Assembly (NCBI GenBank): GCA_003501385.1
Contig: DNPN01000004.1
Span: 9,410 to 20,259 of the forward strand
Direction: 5' to 3'
Length of the DNA stretch: 10,850 bases
From: Rhizobium sp.
Lineage (GTDB): Bacteria; Pseudomonadota; Alphaproteobacteria; Rhizobiales; Rhizobiaceae
Shown: positions 1 to 6,772 of the stretch, in pieces
How positions within the stretch are numbered: position 1 is the stretch's first letter
How the letters are laid out: each line of letters begins with the position of its first letter
Made by a program: the position numbers and the translations under genes
The notes under the pieces: generated by a model
What the model saw: only the letters and a program-made list of their open reading frames with translations
The model's database searches: none
What the model was told of the DNA's origin: nothing

Positions 1-464
1 GCAACGCGCTGCTGCTGGCCGCCGGAGAGCTGATGGGGGTAACGATCGGCAAAATCGGCCATATGCACGGTTTCAAGAGCGCGTTTGACGCGCGGTCCCG
101 GATCCGGCGATCTACGACGCAATGTCAGTGAGAAGGCAACATTTTCAAACACGGTGAGATGCGGAAACAGGGCGTAGCTTTGAAACACCGTGTTGACGGG
201 CCGCCGCTCTGGCGGCACATCCAGAAGTGGCTTTCCATCGAGAATGATCGAGCCTGCATCCGGCTTTTCAAAGCCCGCAATCATCCGCAACATGGTTGTC
301 TTGCCGCACCCGGACGGCCCCAGAAAAGTCGTAAACGCCCTTTCTGGGATATCGAGATCAACCCCATCCACCGCCCGGCTCCGGCCATAATTTTTCACCA
401 AACCCCGCGCCGATAGCAAAAGCGGCGTGGTTTTCGGTGTCCGTGCGGATACACTGCTGTCCAT
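1..464 (-). CDS. ABC transporter ATP-binding protein, polyamine (PotA) type, C-terminal part off the window
   Basis: This gene encodes the cytoplasmic ATPase that powers an import ABC transporter. The visible N-terminal 154 residues contain a Walker A motif GPSGCGKTT at about residues 49-57, the Q-loop with FQSYALFPH near residue 95, and the ABC signature LSGGQQQR at about 146-153. Walker B, the H-loop and any C-terminal TOBE domain lie beyond the left edge. The wording around the Q-loop and the insert after it are typical of the spermidine/putrescine and Fe(III) importer ATPases. I chose the ATG at 464 because it lies three bases after the stop of the solute-binding protein gene and is followed by a continuous ABC domain. 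The tight spacing indicates an operon and translational coupling with that gene. Permease genes are not in the window and presumably lie further left. The family is certain; the substrate class is inferred from the neighbouring binding protein. Confidence 0.93.
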   Translation of the reverse strand, partial: MDSSVSARTPKTTPLLLSARGLVKNYGRSRAVDGVDLDIPERAFTTFLGPSGCGKTTMLRMIAGFEKPDAGSIILDGKPLLDVPPERRPVNTVFQSYALFPHLTVFENVAFSLTLRRRSPDPGPRVKRALETVHMADFADRYPHQLSGGQQQRV

Positions 465-467
465 CGA

Positions 468-1547
468 TCAGCTCGCCTTGACTTCGTTCCAGATTTTCAA
501 CCAATCCGAGTAATTGTCAGGTGCCACCGGCCACATGAAATTCTTCATCACATCCATATCGTCGATGAAGATTGTTGCCTGCTCATCCTTGGTCAGCTTG
601 TCGCGGATCACAGATGACGTCGTGGCATAATGGCCAATGCGGGCCACATTGGTTGAGTAGTCAGGACCGAGTAGATAATCTATGAATTTATAGGCAATCT
701 CTGCCTTGTCTGCGGGCAGGTCGGCGGGCATGGCAAAGCAGTCGCACCAGCCCATGACTCCGGCTTTCGGCTTGGCCATGCCAACGGCAAGCTTACCCTT
801 CAGTTCATCATAGGGCACGCGCCAGGAGAAGGCGCAGGTGACTTCGCCGGTGGCAAACAGGTTGGTGAGGTCGCCAATGGTCTGCCAATAGGTCCGCAGA
901 TGTGGCTTTTGCGCAATCAGCAGCTTCTTGGCCTCAGCCAGCTCCTTGGCATCCATGGTGAACACCTTGTCCCGCGAGACGCCCGCCACAAGACCGGCAA
1001 TGGCAATGGATTCCAAAGCATAGTCGCGCATGGCCAGCTGGCCGGAATATTTTGCATCGAACAGGGTGGTGTAATCCGGCTCTTTATCAAATTTATCGGT
1101 GCGGTAGATGATTGGGTTCAGACCCCAGAGATAGGGAATGGCAAAGGTTTTCCCGGCGTCGTTCTGCACCTTTTTCGTGTTCTTGAACACGTCATACATC
1201 AGCGACGCATTGGGAATTTTGGCAAGGTCCAGCTCTTTCAAAAGCCCTGCCTTGATATAGCGCCAACTGCCGTTGAGCGAAGGGTTGATCATATCCCAAT
1301 CGGCAGCAGAGCCGGTTTTAAGGGCCGCAAATTGGGCATCCTCACTGGAAAGATAGGACAGCTTGATTTTCGTCCCCGTCTGCTTTTCAAAATCCGCCAC
1401 ATATTCAGGATGGCCGTTGGAATCCCACGTTGCCCAAACCATTTCTGAGGTCGCAGCACGCGCAGACGAAATGCCTGCAACCGTGCTTGCAGCGGCTGAC
1501 GCAGCCATTGTTGCCAGTAATTCCCGTCGTGTCATCCTTGCGCGCAT
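468..1547 (-). CDS. Tat-exported extracellular solute-binding protein, PotD/PotF-like
   Basis: This is a periplasmic binding protein of an ABC importer, 359 aa, close to the usual length for polyamine-type binding proteins. The N-terminus carries a Tat signal: TRRELL at residues 6-11, a long Ala-rich hydrophobic stretch, and a likely cleavage after SSARA near residue 31. The mature part starts with a strand of the type MVWATWDSNG and continues with the two-lobed family 1/8 pattern (FEKQTGTKI, YLWGLNPIIYRTD, YKFIDYLLGPDYS). The ATG at 1547 has an AGGGG ribosome binding site eight bases upstream; an internal ATG four codons later would also keep the Tat motif. It sits directly upstream of the ATPase gene (three-base gap) and 80 bp downstream of a LysR gene on the same strand. 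A role in uptake of a polyamine or related cationic solute is inferred from family resemblance; the actual ligand cannot be read from the sequence. Confidence 0.92.
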   Translation of the reverse strand: MRARMTRRELLATMAASAAASTVAGISSARAATSEMVWATWDSNGHPEYVADFEKQTGTKIKLSYLSSEDAQFAALKTGSAADWDMINPSLNGSWRYIKAGLLKELDLAKIPNASLMYDVFKNTKKVQNDAGKTFAIPYLWGLNPIIYRTDKFDKEPDYTTLFDAKYSGQLAMRDYALESIAIAGLVAGVSRDKVFTMDAKELAEAKKLLIAQKPHLRTYWQTIGDLTNLFATGEVTCAFSWRVPYDELKGKLAVGMAKPKAGVMGWCDCFAMPADLPADKAEIAYKFIDYLLGPDYSTNVARIGHYATTSSVIRDKLTKDEQATIFIDDMDVMKNFMWPVAPDNYSDWLKIWNEVKAS

Positions 1548-1595
1548 GATCAGAACCCCTGTTTTTGTTGGTCTGCGGGCAGCTTATGGCGCGGG

Positions 1596-1617
1596 TTACG
1601 CAATGCCTATAACGCAA
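1596..1617. promoter_or_regulatory. paired TWACGCAA boxes upstream of the solute-binding protein gene
   Basis: In the 80-bp gap between the LysR gene and the solute-binding protein gene, TTACGCAA (1596-1603) and TAACGCAA (1610-1617) form a direct repeat with a 14-bp start-to-start period. The second copy is identical to an 8-mer at 2686-2693 upstream of the LysR gene. This makes a candidate regulator binding site for the transporter genes. The protein that binds it is not known; LysR is the obvious candidate. Confidence 0.35.
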
Positions 1618-1627
1618 GAGCAATAGG

Positions 1628-2650
1628 CTATATTGCCGTTCGCGGAGAAAGAGCATCATTCAACTGTGAGGATGGGGCCGTGTAGGAGGCGGGCAGGGGT
1701 GGAAGCGTCAAGCTGTCCAGCGAGCGCATGCTTCCCGCCACTTTTTTGATCATTCCCCGCAGCCAGACCTGATCAGAAGAATGATGGTTGCGCTCATGCC
1801 AGAGCAGATAGAAATGCATCTGCCCCAGTTCTTCTGGCGCATCCAGCACCGCAAAGGGAAAGGTTTGCGCCACTTGTTCCGCAAAATGGCGGCCGGTGGT
1901 GAACAGCAGGTTGGATTGCGCAAGAATATAAGGCGCTATGGCATATTCCGGCACCGTGGCACTGATCTGGCGGGTCAGGCTCAGCTCCATCAGCCGCCCG
2001 TCTATCGGGCTTAAATGCGCATGCCGCCGCGATGTCGGCGAGAGATGTTTTTCCAAAAGATATTCATCCATCCGAATTCTATCTTTGCGCCGTGCAAACG
2101 GGTGGCTTGGCCGCACCAGACAGACAATGTCTGTCATCAAAATCGGGGCAATGCGCAAATGCTCTGGCGGGCGTGGCCAATTGCCAATCACGGCATCAAT
2201 TGTGCCGTCTGACAGGCCAGACAGCATATCTTCATGCTCTGGCATGGGCGACACATCAAGGCTGACTTTCGGCGCAAGAGTGCCAATCTGCCCAATCAAG
2301 GGCGGCAAAAACACCGTGCCGAGGCAATTGGTGGTGACAATGCGAAAGCCGCGTGTGGAACTGGCCGGGTTGAAACTGCTGCGGGGTGCCAGATGCGCAT
2401 CAATCCGCCCCAAAATCTCGCCCATCGCCACCCGAAGATCCATGCCCCGTTCCGTTGGCACCAGACCATTGCCAGAACGCACCAGCAGCGGATCATCGAA
2501 AATCTCTCGCAGGCGTTTCAAGGTGAGGCTGATGGTGGGCTGCGCCTGCCCCAGAATGTCGGCGGTTTTGGAAACACTGCATTCTGTCAAGAGAATCAGC
2601 AATGTGCGCATCAAACGAACGTCAAGATTGGCAATAGGATGGGCGGTCAT
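1628..2650 (-). CDS. LysR-type transcriptional regulator
   Basis: This is a DNA-binding regulator of 340 aa. The N-terminal winged helix-turn-helix runs from about residue 8 to 67, with CSVSKTADILGQAQPTISLTLKRL followed by FDDPLLVRSGNGLVPTERG. That wording is typical of the NodD/LinR-like subgroup of LysR proteins. A periplasmic-binding-protein-like effector domain follows from about residue 95. The C-terminal 30 or so residues (Pro/Ser-rich) extend a little beyond the usual LysR length of about 300 aa. I chose the ATG at 2650, preceded by GAGGTAGGG; a longer reading frame extends to 2845, but its first 65 codons lack LysR character and are ordinary leader DNA. The gene lies upstream of and on the same strand as the solute-binding protein gene and is divergent from the first luciferase-like gene, so it could control either. 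Candidate control sites are listed separately. Confidence 0.93.
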   Translation of the reverse strand: MTAHPIANLDVRLMRTLLILLTECSVSKTADILGQAQPTISLTLKRLREIFDDPLLVRSGNGLVPTERGMDLRVAMGEILGRIDAHLAPRSSFNPASSTRGFRIVTTNCLGTVFLPPLIGQIGTLAPKVSLDVSPMPEHEDMLSGLSDGTIDAVIGNWPRPPEHLRIAPILMTDIVCLVRPSHPFARRKDRIRMDEYLLEKHLSPTSRRHAHLSPIDGRLMELSLTRQISATVPEYAIAPYILAQSNLLFTTGRHFAEQVAQTFPFAVLDAPEELGQMHFYLLWHERNHHSSDQVWLRGMIKKVAGSMRSLDSLTLPPLPASYTAPSSQLNDALSPRTAI

Positions 2651-2685
2651 ATCCCTACCTCTGTTCAGGGGTCGTATTCTTGATT

Positions 2686-2693
2686 TAACGCAA
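2686..2693. promoter_or_regulatory. TAACGCAA box upstream of the LysR gene
   Basis: This exact 8-mer also occurs 49-63 bp upstream of the solute-binding protein start. Here it lies 36-43 bp upstream of the LysR start and overlaps the sigma54-like element, a position suited to autoregulation. A shared operator is inference from sequence identity alone. Confidence 0.3.
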
Positions 2694-2704
2694 TTATCAT
2701 GCCA
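2689..2704 (-). promoter_or_regulatory. sigma54-like -24/-12 element upstream of the LysR gene
   Basis: Read on the minus strand, TTGGCATGATAATTGCG has the GG-N10-GC spacing of RpoN promoters and matches most of the core TGGCACG-N4-TTGCW. The mismatches are T for C in the -24 block and G for W at the end. A transcript from it would begin near 2678, leaving a leader of about 28 bases that includes the ribosome binding site. No sigma54 activator gene is visible in the window, so this is a candidate only. Confidence 0.3.
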
Positions 2705-2879
2705 ACGCCGTGGATAGAGCCTTCCGTTGTGCCGTTGATGTGCCCTTTCCGTTGTTGCTCGATATGGGTGCATAGAGAATATTTTACAATTTTTATCTTG
2801 CCGGGAAAAAATAGAAATTTCTTTCTTATCAGGAATTAAATCCATATATTTTATAGATAAAAATAGATAGCTGGAGTTG

Positions 2880-3883
2880 ATGCCCGATATGACCTATTCT
2901 CTCAGCCTTCTCGACAAAAGTCCTGTTGAGCCCGACGCCTTGCCAACCGATGCCTTGAAGGCCACAACAGCTCTTGCTTTGCGGGCTGAAGCCCTTGGTT
3001 ACAAACGTTTTTGGCTCGCAGAGCACCACAATATATCAGCCTTGGCCAGTTCGCACCGGAAACGCTGATTGCTTATCTGCTGGCCAAAACCTCCCGGATC
3101 AAAATTGGCTCCGGTGGCATCATGCTTCAGCACTACAGTGCGTATAAGGTGGCCGAGGTCTTCAATCTGCTATCATCTCTGGCACCGGGTCGGGTGGATC
3201 TTGGGGTTGGCAAGGCTCCCGGCGGATTCCCCTATGCCACGCGGGCATTGCAAGCGGGGCAAGACCGGGCAACGCGACCGGATTTTGAAGAGCAACTGGA
3301 AGACCTCAATCGATATCTGCTGACAGATTCTGCAGCCGCGAATGATATGCTGGCAACGCCTGTGCCATCTGTTCCCGCAGATCGGCTTTTGCTGGGGGCC
3401 AGTGTTGCAAGCGCAAAACTGGCGGCATCCAAAGGCCGGACTTTGGTGTTTGCCGGACATTTGAACGGTGATCAGCAAAACCTACAAGAGACCTTTGATG
3501 TTTATCGCCGCGAAACTGGCGGTAAGGTTCCTGTGCTGGCGCTTGCAGCATTTGCCGCCGAGCGCGAAGAGGAGGCCCGCAGCCGCGTGGCGGACATCAA
3601 GATCTTAAAGGTCATCCTCTCCAATGGCGTCAGCGTCAACGTCGGTAATCCTGAACAGGCTGGCGAATTTGCCCGCCAATCCGGCGTGACCGATTACCGG
3701 ATTGAAGAAAAGACCCCGTATGTGCTGGCAGGCACGGGTGAGCAGGTGCGCAAGGAACTCGACTCCCTGCACGCCAACTTGGGGGGCACAGAGTTTATCA
3801 TCGACATCCCGGTGCCGCAGGACTCAGCCCGCCTGGCAGCCATTGAGCTTATTGCTCCCTCCCGCCTTTCCCTCGCAGCTTGA
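2880..3883 (+). pseudogene. luciferase-like (LLM, group 1 / MsnO8-like) flavin-dependent oxidoreductase with a one-base frameshift
   Basis: The product would be a flavin-dependent monooxygenase-type TIM barrel. The first frame begins MTYSLSLLDKSPV and reads through GYKRFWLAEHHN, the hallmark of this luciferase subgroup. It stops at 3068. The second frame continues the same protein with PETLIAYLLAKTSRIKIGSGG, LQHYSAYKVAEVFNLL and PGRVDLGVGKAPGG to a stop at 3883. Similarity passes from frame to frame close to 3051-3054, where a TTCGCACC string would need one extra G (TTCGGCACC) to read SSAPETL. With that base restored the protein is about 334 aa, the normal length for the family. Starts at 2880 and 2889 are both possible: GGAG at 2873-2876 is a little close to the first and a little far from the second. 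This is either a recent mutation or a sequencing error. The next gene starts 21 bp downstream, so the two formed an operon. Confidence 0.88.
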
Positions 3884-3904
3884 TTGTTAGAGAAAGATAG
3901 TCCC

Positions 3905-4769
3905 ATGAGCAAGAAATACATCAATTTCGGCATTATGCTGCACGGCACCGGCGGCCATATGAATGCATGGAAACACCCAAGCGCGCCTGCGGATGCCAGC
4001 GTCAACTTTCCCTTCTACGTTGAGACGGCGCGCAAGGCGGAAGATGCCGGTATCGCTTTTGCCTTTGTAGCCGATGGGCTTTATATCAACGAGCATTCCA
4101 TTCCGCATTTTCTCAACCGCTTTGAGCCGATTGCCATTCTCTCAGCCCTTGCGGCATCCACCTCGAAAATCGGCTTGATTGGCACCATTTCCACCTCCTA
4201 TTCCGACCCCTTCACGGTCGCCCGGCAATTTGCCTCGATTGATCTGATCAGCGGTGGTCGCGCCGGATGGAATGCCGTGACCACGCCGCTGGAAGGCTCA
4301 GGCCGCAATTACAGCCGCGAACATCCCGAGCATTCCCTGCGCTACCAGATTGCCGAGGAATATCTGGATGTGGTCAAGGGCCTGTGGGACAGCTGGGATG
4401 ATGACGCCTTTGTGCGCAACCGCGACACGGCCACGTTTTTTGATCGGGAAAAGCTGCATCGGCTGGATCACAAAGGCCGCTTCTTCCGCGTGGAAGGGCC
4501 GCTGAACATTGGCCGTTCCAAACAGGGGCAGCCGGTGGTGTTTCAGGCAGGTTCTTCGGAGTCCGGTATTCACCTTGCCGGTGAACATGCAGACGCGGTG
4601 TTTACCAATGGTGCCCATTTTGAAGAAGGGCAGGATTTTGCCAAGCAGGTCAAGCAAAGCACAGTCCTGCAAGGGCACAGCGCCAACGACGTGCTGATTT
4701 TCCCCGGCATAGGGCCAATTGTTGGTGCGACGCAGGAAGAGGCCGATGCAAAATATCGGGCCATCAAGG
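3905..4769 (+). pseudogene. NtaA/DmoA-type flavin-dependent monooxygenase, 3' end removed by an IS481 remnant
   Basis: The protein starts MSKKYINFGIMLHGTGGH and shows the typical features of the nitrilotriacetate/alkane monooxygenase group of LLM proteins: FAFVADGLYI, FEPIAILSALAASTSKIGLIGTISTSY, PFTVARQFASIDLISGGRAGWNAVT, and later PVVFQAGSSESG. Members of this family use reduced flavin from a separate reductase to oxygenate small organic substrates. Family proteins are usually about 430-450 aa. Here recognisable sequence ends after about 288 codons (KYRAIKE) and the frame runs into transposase DNA, adding 39-40 unrelated residues before a stop at 4889-4891. The resulting 328-aa chimera lacks roughly a third of the domain and is probably inactive. 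The start ATG has only a weak AGAGAAAGA element upstream, and translation was probably coupled to the preceding gene. No flavin reductase gene is present nearby. Confidence 0.9.
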
Positions 4770-5022
4770 AACCATCCATGGACCAATGGACAGGTCGAGC
4801 GAATGAACCGAACGATCAAAGAAGCGACCGTCAAGCGTTTCCACTACGACGATCACGATCAACTCAAAAAGCATCTCGCAGACTTCATTGATGCCTATAA
4901 TTTCGGGCTAAGGCTCAAGACCCTAAAAGGCCTCACGCCCTACGAGTTCATCTGTGAACGATGGATTTTGGAACCAGATCGATTCATAATCGATCCAATC
5001 CATCAAATGCAGGGACTAAACA
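4770..5022 (+). mobile_element. IS481-family transposase, 3' remnant with one preserved IS end
   Basis: The reading frame N-HPWTNGQVERMNRTIKEAT is the C-terminal part of a DDE transposase (rve core) in the style common among IS481-family elements. It includes the final catalytic Glu of the DDE triad in NGQVERMN. It continues through FIDAYNFGLRLKTLKGLTPYEFICERW to a C-terminus IHQMQGLNS and a TAG at 5025-5027. The two upstream Asp residues and the whole left part of the element are missing, so it cannot move by itself. The right edge reads ACTAAACA (to 5022), which fits a terminal repeat ending in ACA, followed by GCTAGA, which matches the NCTAGN target preference described for IS481. The left junction at about 4769/4770 is sharp: monooxygenase sequence gives way directly to transposase sequence. 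Family assignment is from the protein motif and is fairly sure; the exact ends are inferred. Confidence 0.82.
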
Positions 5023-5027
5023 GCTAG

Positions 5028-5549
5028 ATAGATCGTGTCTGGTATGGTGGCGGTTCGATTGCTTCGGCAAAATGGGCGGGCAGCAACGGCCTGAACCTGT
5101 TGATTGGCAATGTCACCTCCGGCGAAGATACCGATGATTTTTACGTGGCGCAGGCAAGGCAGGTCAATCTCTTTCGGGCGGCAGGTGGAGGGGCCAGCCG
5201 GGTTGCTTTGGGACGTGTGATCGTGCCTTTGGATAGGGCTGATGCATCAACGCGGCGAAAATATCTGGATTTTGCCGATGGACGACTGGAGCGCACCCAG
5301 CATCCCAATGGCCCGCGCCGCACATTGTTTCCCCGTGATCTCTTGGAAAGCACTGACGATATTCTAGAATGGCTCATGGCCGATCCCATCGTGCGTGCGG
5401 TCAACGAACTGCGCCTTGAATTGCCCTATGAGTTTCAACAGGAGGAATATCGGCAAATCCTGCACGACTTTATCACGAAAATTGCACCGGAACTCGGCTG
5501 GCAGCCGCATGCGCGCGCTATTGCCAAGCCCTTGGCCGCTCTGTTGTGA
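5028..5549 (+). pseudogene. luciferase-like (LLM) flavin-dependent oxidoreductase, C-terminal half only
   Basis: After the transposase remnant the same reading frame, past a TAG, continues DRVWYGGGSIASAKWAGSNG and LNLLIGNVTSGEDTDD, then ARQVNLFRAA and a long C-terminal helix region ending AIAKPLAALL at 5549. GGGSxxSAxWAG-x-GLNLLIGN is the typical late-barrel phosphate/flavin-binding region of LLM oxidoreductases. About 173 codons remain of an expected 330-345, so the N-terminal half is gone. A TTG at 5100 could serve as a start for a 149-aa fragment, but this would not fold as a barrel. The fragment differs from the two LLM genes upstream, so at least three different monooxygenases once stood in this cluster. 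TTGTG-AAG-CACAA overlaps the stop codon as a small hairpin. Confidence 0.85.
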
Positions 5550-5641
5550 AGCACAATCGTCACGGTCGTTTGATTGTTTAAAAACTCCGGTCTCCTGCAA
5601 CCAACACCCGGATTGTCGATATTTCTGTTGCAAAAACTGTG

Positions 5642-5667
5642 GTGCGTGCCAAAATCTGGCATCGCAC
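5642..5667. promoter_or_regulatory. 10-bp inverted repeat upstream of the first AraC gene
   Basis: GTGCGTGCCA pairs with TGGCA-t-CGCAC around the loop AAATC, giving a ten-pair stem with one bulged T. It lies 72-97 bp upstream of the first AraC start and just downstream of the dead monooxygenase. No T-run follows, so a simple terminator is unlikely. It could be an operator or an mRNA leader structure; the function is inferred. Confidence 0.4.
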
Positions 5668-5738
5668 ATGGATGTATGTCAAAGGCTCTGACTTTGCGCT
5701 TTTTTACGACCAGCCCATTGCGCGTTAAGGGGCAGCCA

Positions 5739-6644
5739 ATGCATGAAGATACCGGAGAAAACCTTTCTTTCGTGGAGGGTTTCGGGCTTTCCAACGCCCC
5801 TTTGATCGTGACAAAGCCTGTGAGAGAGGCTGAATTTTCGGTAGCCCATCTCACGTGTCGCCTAAAATCTGATTCGCCGCAGTTGGTTTTCCTGCCAAGT
5901 CAGGATTGCTTTTTCGTGATGCTTTATCTGGACGATACCCGCCATTGCGACGTTGCGCCGGATGGCAGAGAGAGTGCTGTTCGCCGTTATCGCAAGGGGT
6001 CAATCTGTCTTGTTGATCTCGCAAAGGGTGCTTCCATTCGCCTTCATGACACCCTTCATGCCTTGGTTTTTCTGATTCCCTATCATCTTCTTGGTGAAGT
6101 GTCAGAGTTCTCTAAGGCTCCGGGTGCAACAATGTTGCGGTGCCTTCGCGGCGAACATGACGAGGTAATGTGGAATATGGGTAAGGCCTTGTTGCCGCTG
6201 TTTGCCCAGCACCAGAACCAGCGTTCCTGCGTTCTTGGCCATCTGGCGGTGGCGGTGTGCGCGCATCTGCTACATGTACACGGCGACACCTCTGTTCGTG
6301 GAAGAAGCCTGCCAGATCTTTCCATTTGGCAGGAAAAAGCGGCAAAGGACTTTATGGCCGATCACTTTCGCGAGGCGGTAACGCCTGACATGGTTGCGAA
6401 GGCTGTTGGCATGAGTGAAGACAGTTTTGTCAGAGCGTTTGAAATATCGGCCCGAAAAACACCTGATCAATGGTTGAGCGAATATCGCATCACACAGGCA
6501 AAGCGCTGTCTTTCTGAGCACGAACATGGGTTCGAGGATGTTGCGACGCTGTGTGGTTTTCGGGATCTTGCCCATTTTACAGAGGAATTTAACAGCATCA
6601 CTGGTATTTCTCCGATGCGTTGGCGAAATCGTTGGTTGAACTGA
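5739..6644 (+). CDS. AraC-family transcriptional regulator (first of three)
   Basis: This is a 301-aa regulator with an N-terminal effector domain (about 1-190) and a C-terminal AraC DNA-binding domain (about 200-300) made of two helix-turn-helix units: DMVAKAVGMSEDSFVRAFEISARKTPDQWL and VATLCGFRDLAHFTEEFNSITGISPMRWR. I chose ATG 5739, which follows AAGGGG six bases upstream and gives the same length as its two neighbours; the open frame extends upstream to 5574, but that part is leader DNA. The second recognition helix reads FRDLAHFTEEF, while both downstream paralogues keep the family-typical FSDQSHxTRxF. Its DNA target is therefore probably different, or specificity is relaxed. It is the most diverged of the three. 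The ligand and regulon are not known. Confidence 0.9.
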   Translation: MHEDTGENLSFVEGFGLSNAPLIVTKPVREAEFSVAHLTCRLKSDSPQLVFLPSQDCFFVMLYLDDTRHCDVAPDGRESAVRRYRKGSICLVDLAKGASIRLHDTLHALVFLIPYHLLGEVSEFSKAPGATMLRCLRGEHDEVMWNMGKALLPLFAQHQNQRSCVLGHLAVAVCAHLLHVHGDTSVRGRSLPDLSIWQEKAAKDFMADHFREAVTPDMVAKAVGMSEDSFVRAFEISARKTPDQWLSEYRITQAKRCLSEHEHGFEDVATLCGFRDLAHFTEEFNSITGISPMRWRNRWLN

Positions 6645-6772
6645 TCGACGATGCCCGTGTGACGCCTATGTCTTTTCGATGTTGCCCTACCAACCTAAAC
6701 TCTGACATGCTTGTGCAATGATCACTCAGCTTCAGGTTCGGTTCCAGGTGCCTTAACAGAAGAGTATAAACG

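Larger units (their letters stand above)
2651..2879. promoter_or_regulatory. divergent intergenic region between the LysR gene and the monooxygenase cluster
   Basis: This 229-bp stretch holds no gene. Its right half (about 2780-2870) is strikingly A/T-rich and includes the 10-bp palindrome AGAAATTTCT near 2813, which fits a promoter region for the plus-strand monooxygenase genes. I could not place a convincing sigma70 -35/-10 pair. The left half contains a TAACGCAA box and a sigma54-like element on the minus strand, listed separately. A LysR-type protein commonly binds the intergenic region of a divergent target, so this is the expected place for its operator; that is inference. Confidence 0.5.

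Noticed and set aside
1938..2717. 259-codon plus-strand frame across the LysR gene
   Set aside because: It is an antisense shadow of a well-supported LysR protein with no motif of its own.
2651..2845. N-terminal extension of the LysR frame by 65 codons
   Set aside because: The added residues have no LysR character, and the ATG at 2650 has a good ribosome binding site and puts the HTH at its normal distance from the N-terminus.
4298..4834. 178-codon minus-strand frame across the NtaA-type gene and IS junction
   Set aside because: It crosses the deletion junction, so it cannot be an old conserved gene, and it is antisense to the monooxygenase.
5574..5738. N-terminal extension of the first AraC protein by 55 codons
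   Set aside because: ATG 5739 has AAGGGG upstream and gives 301 aa like the paralogues; the extension runs through the inverted repeat at 5642-5667.
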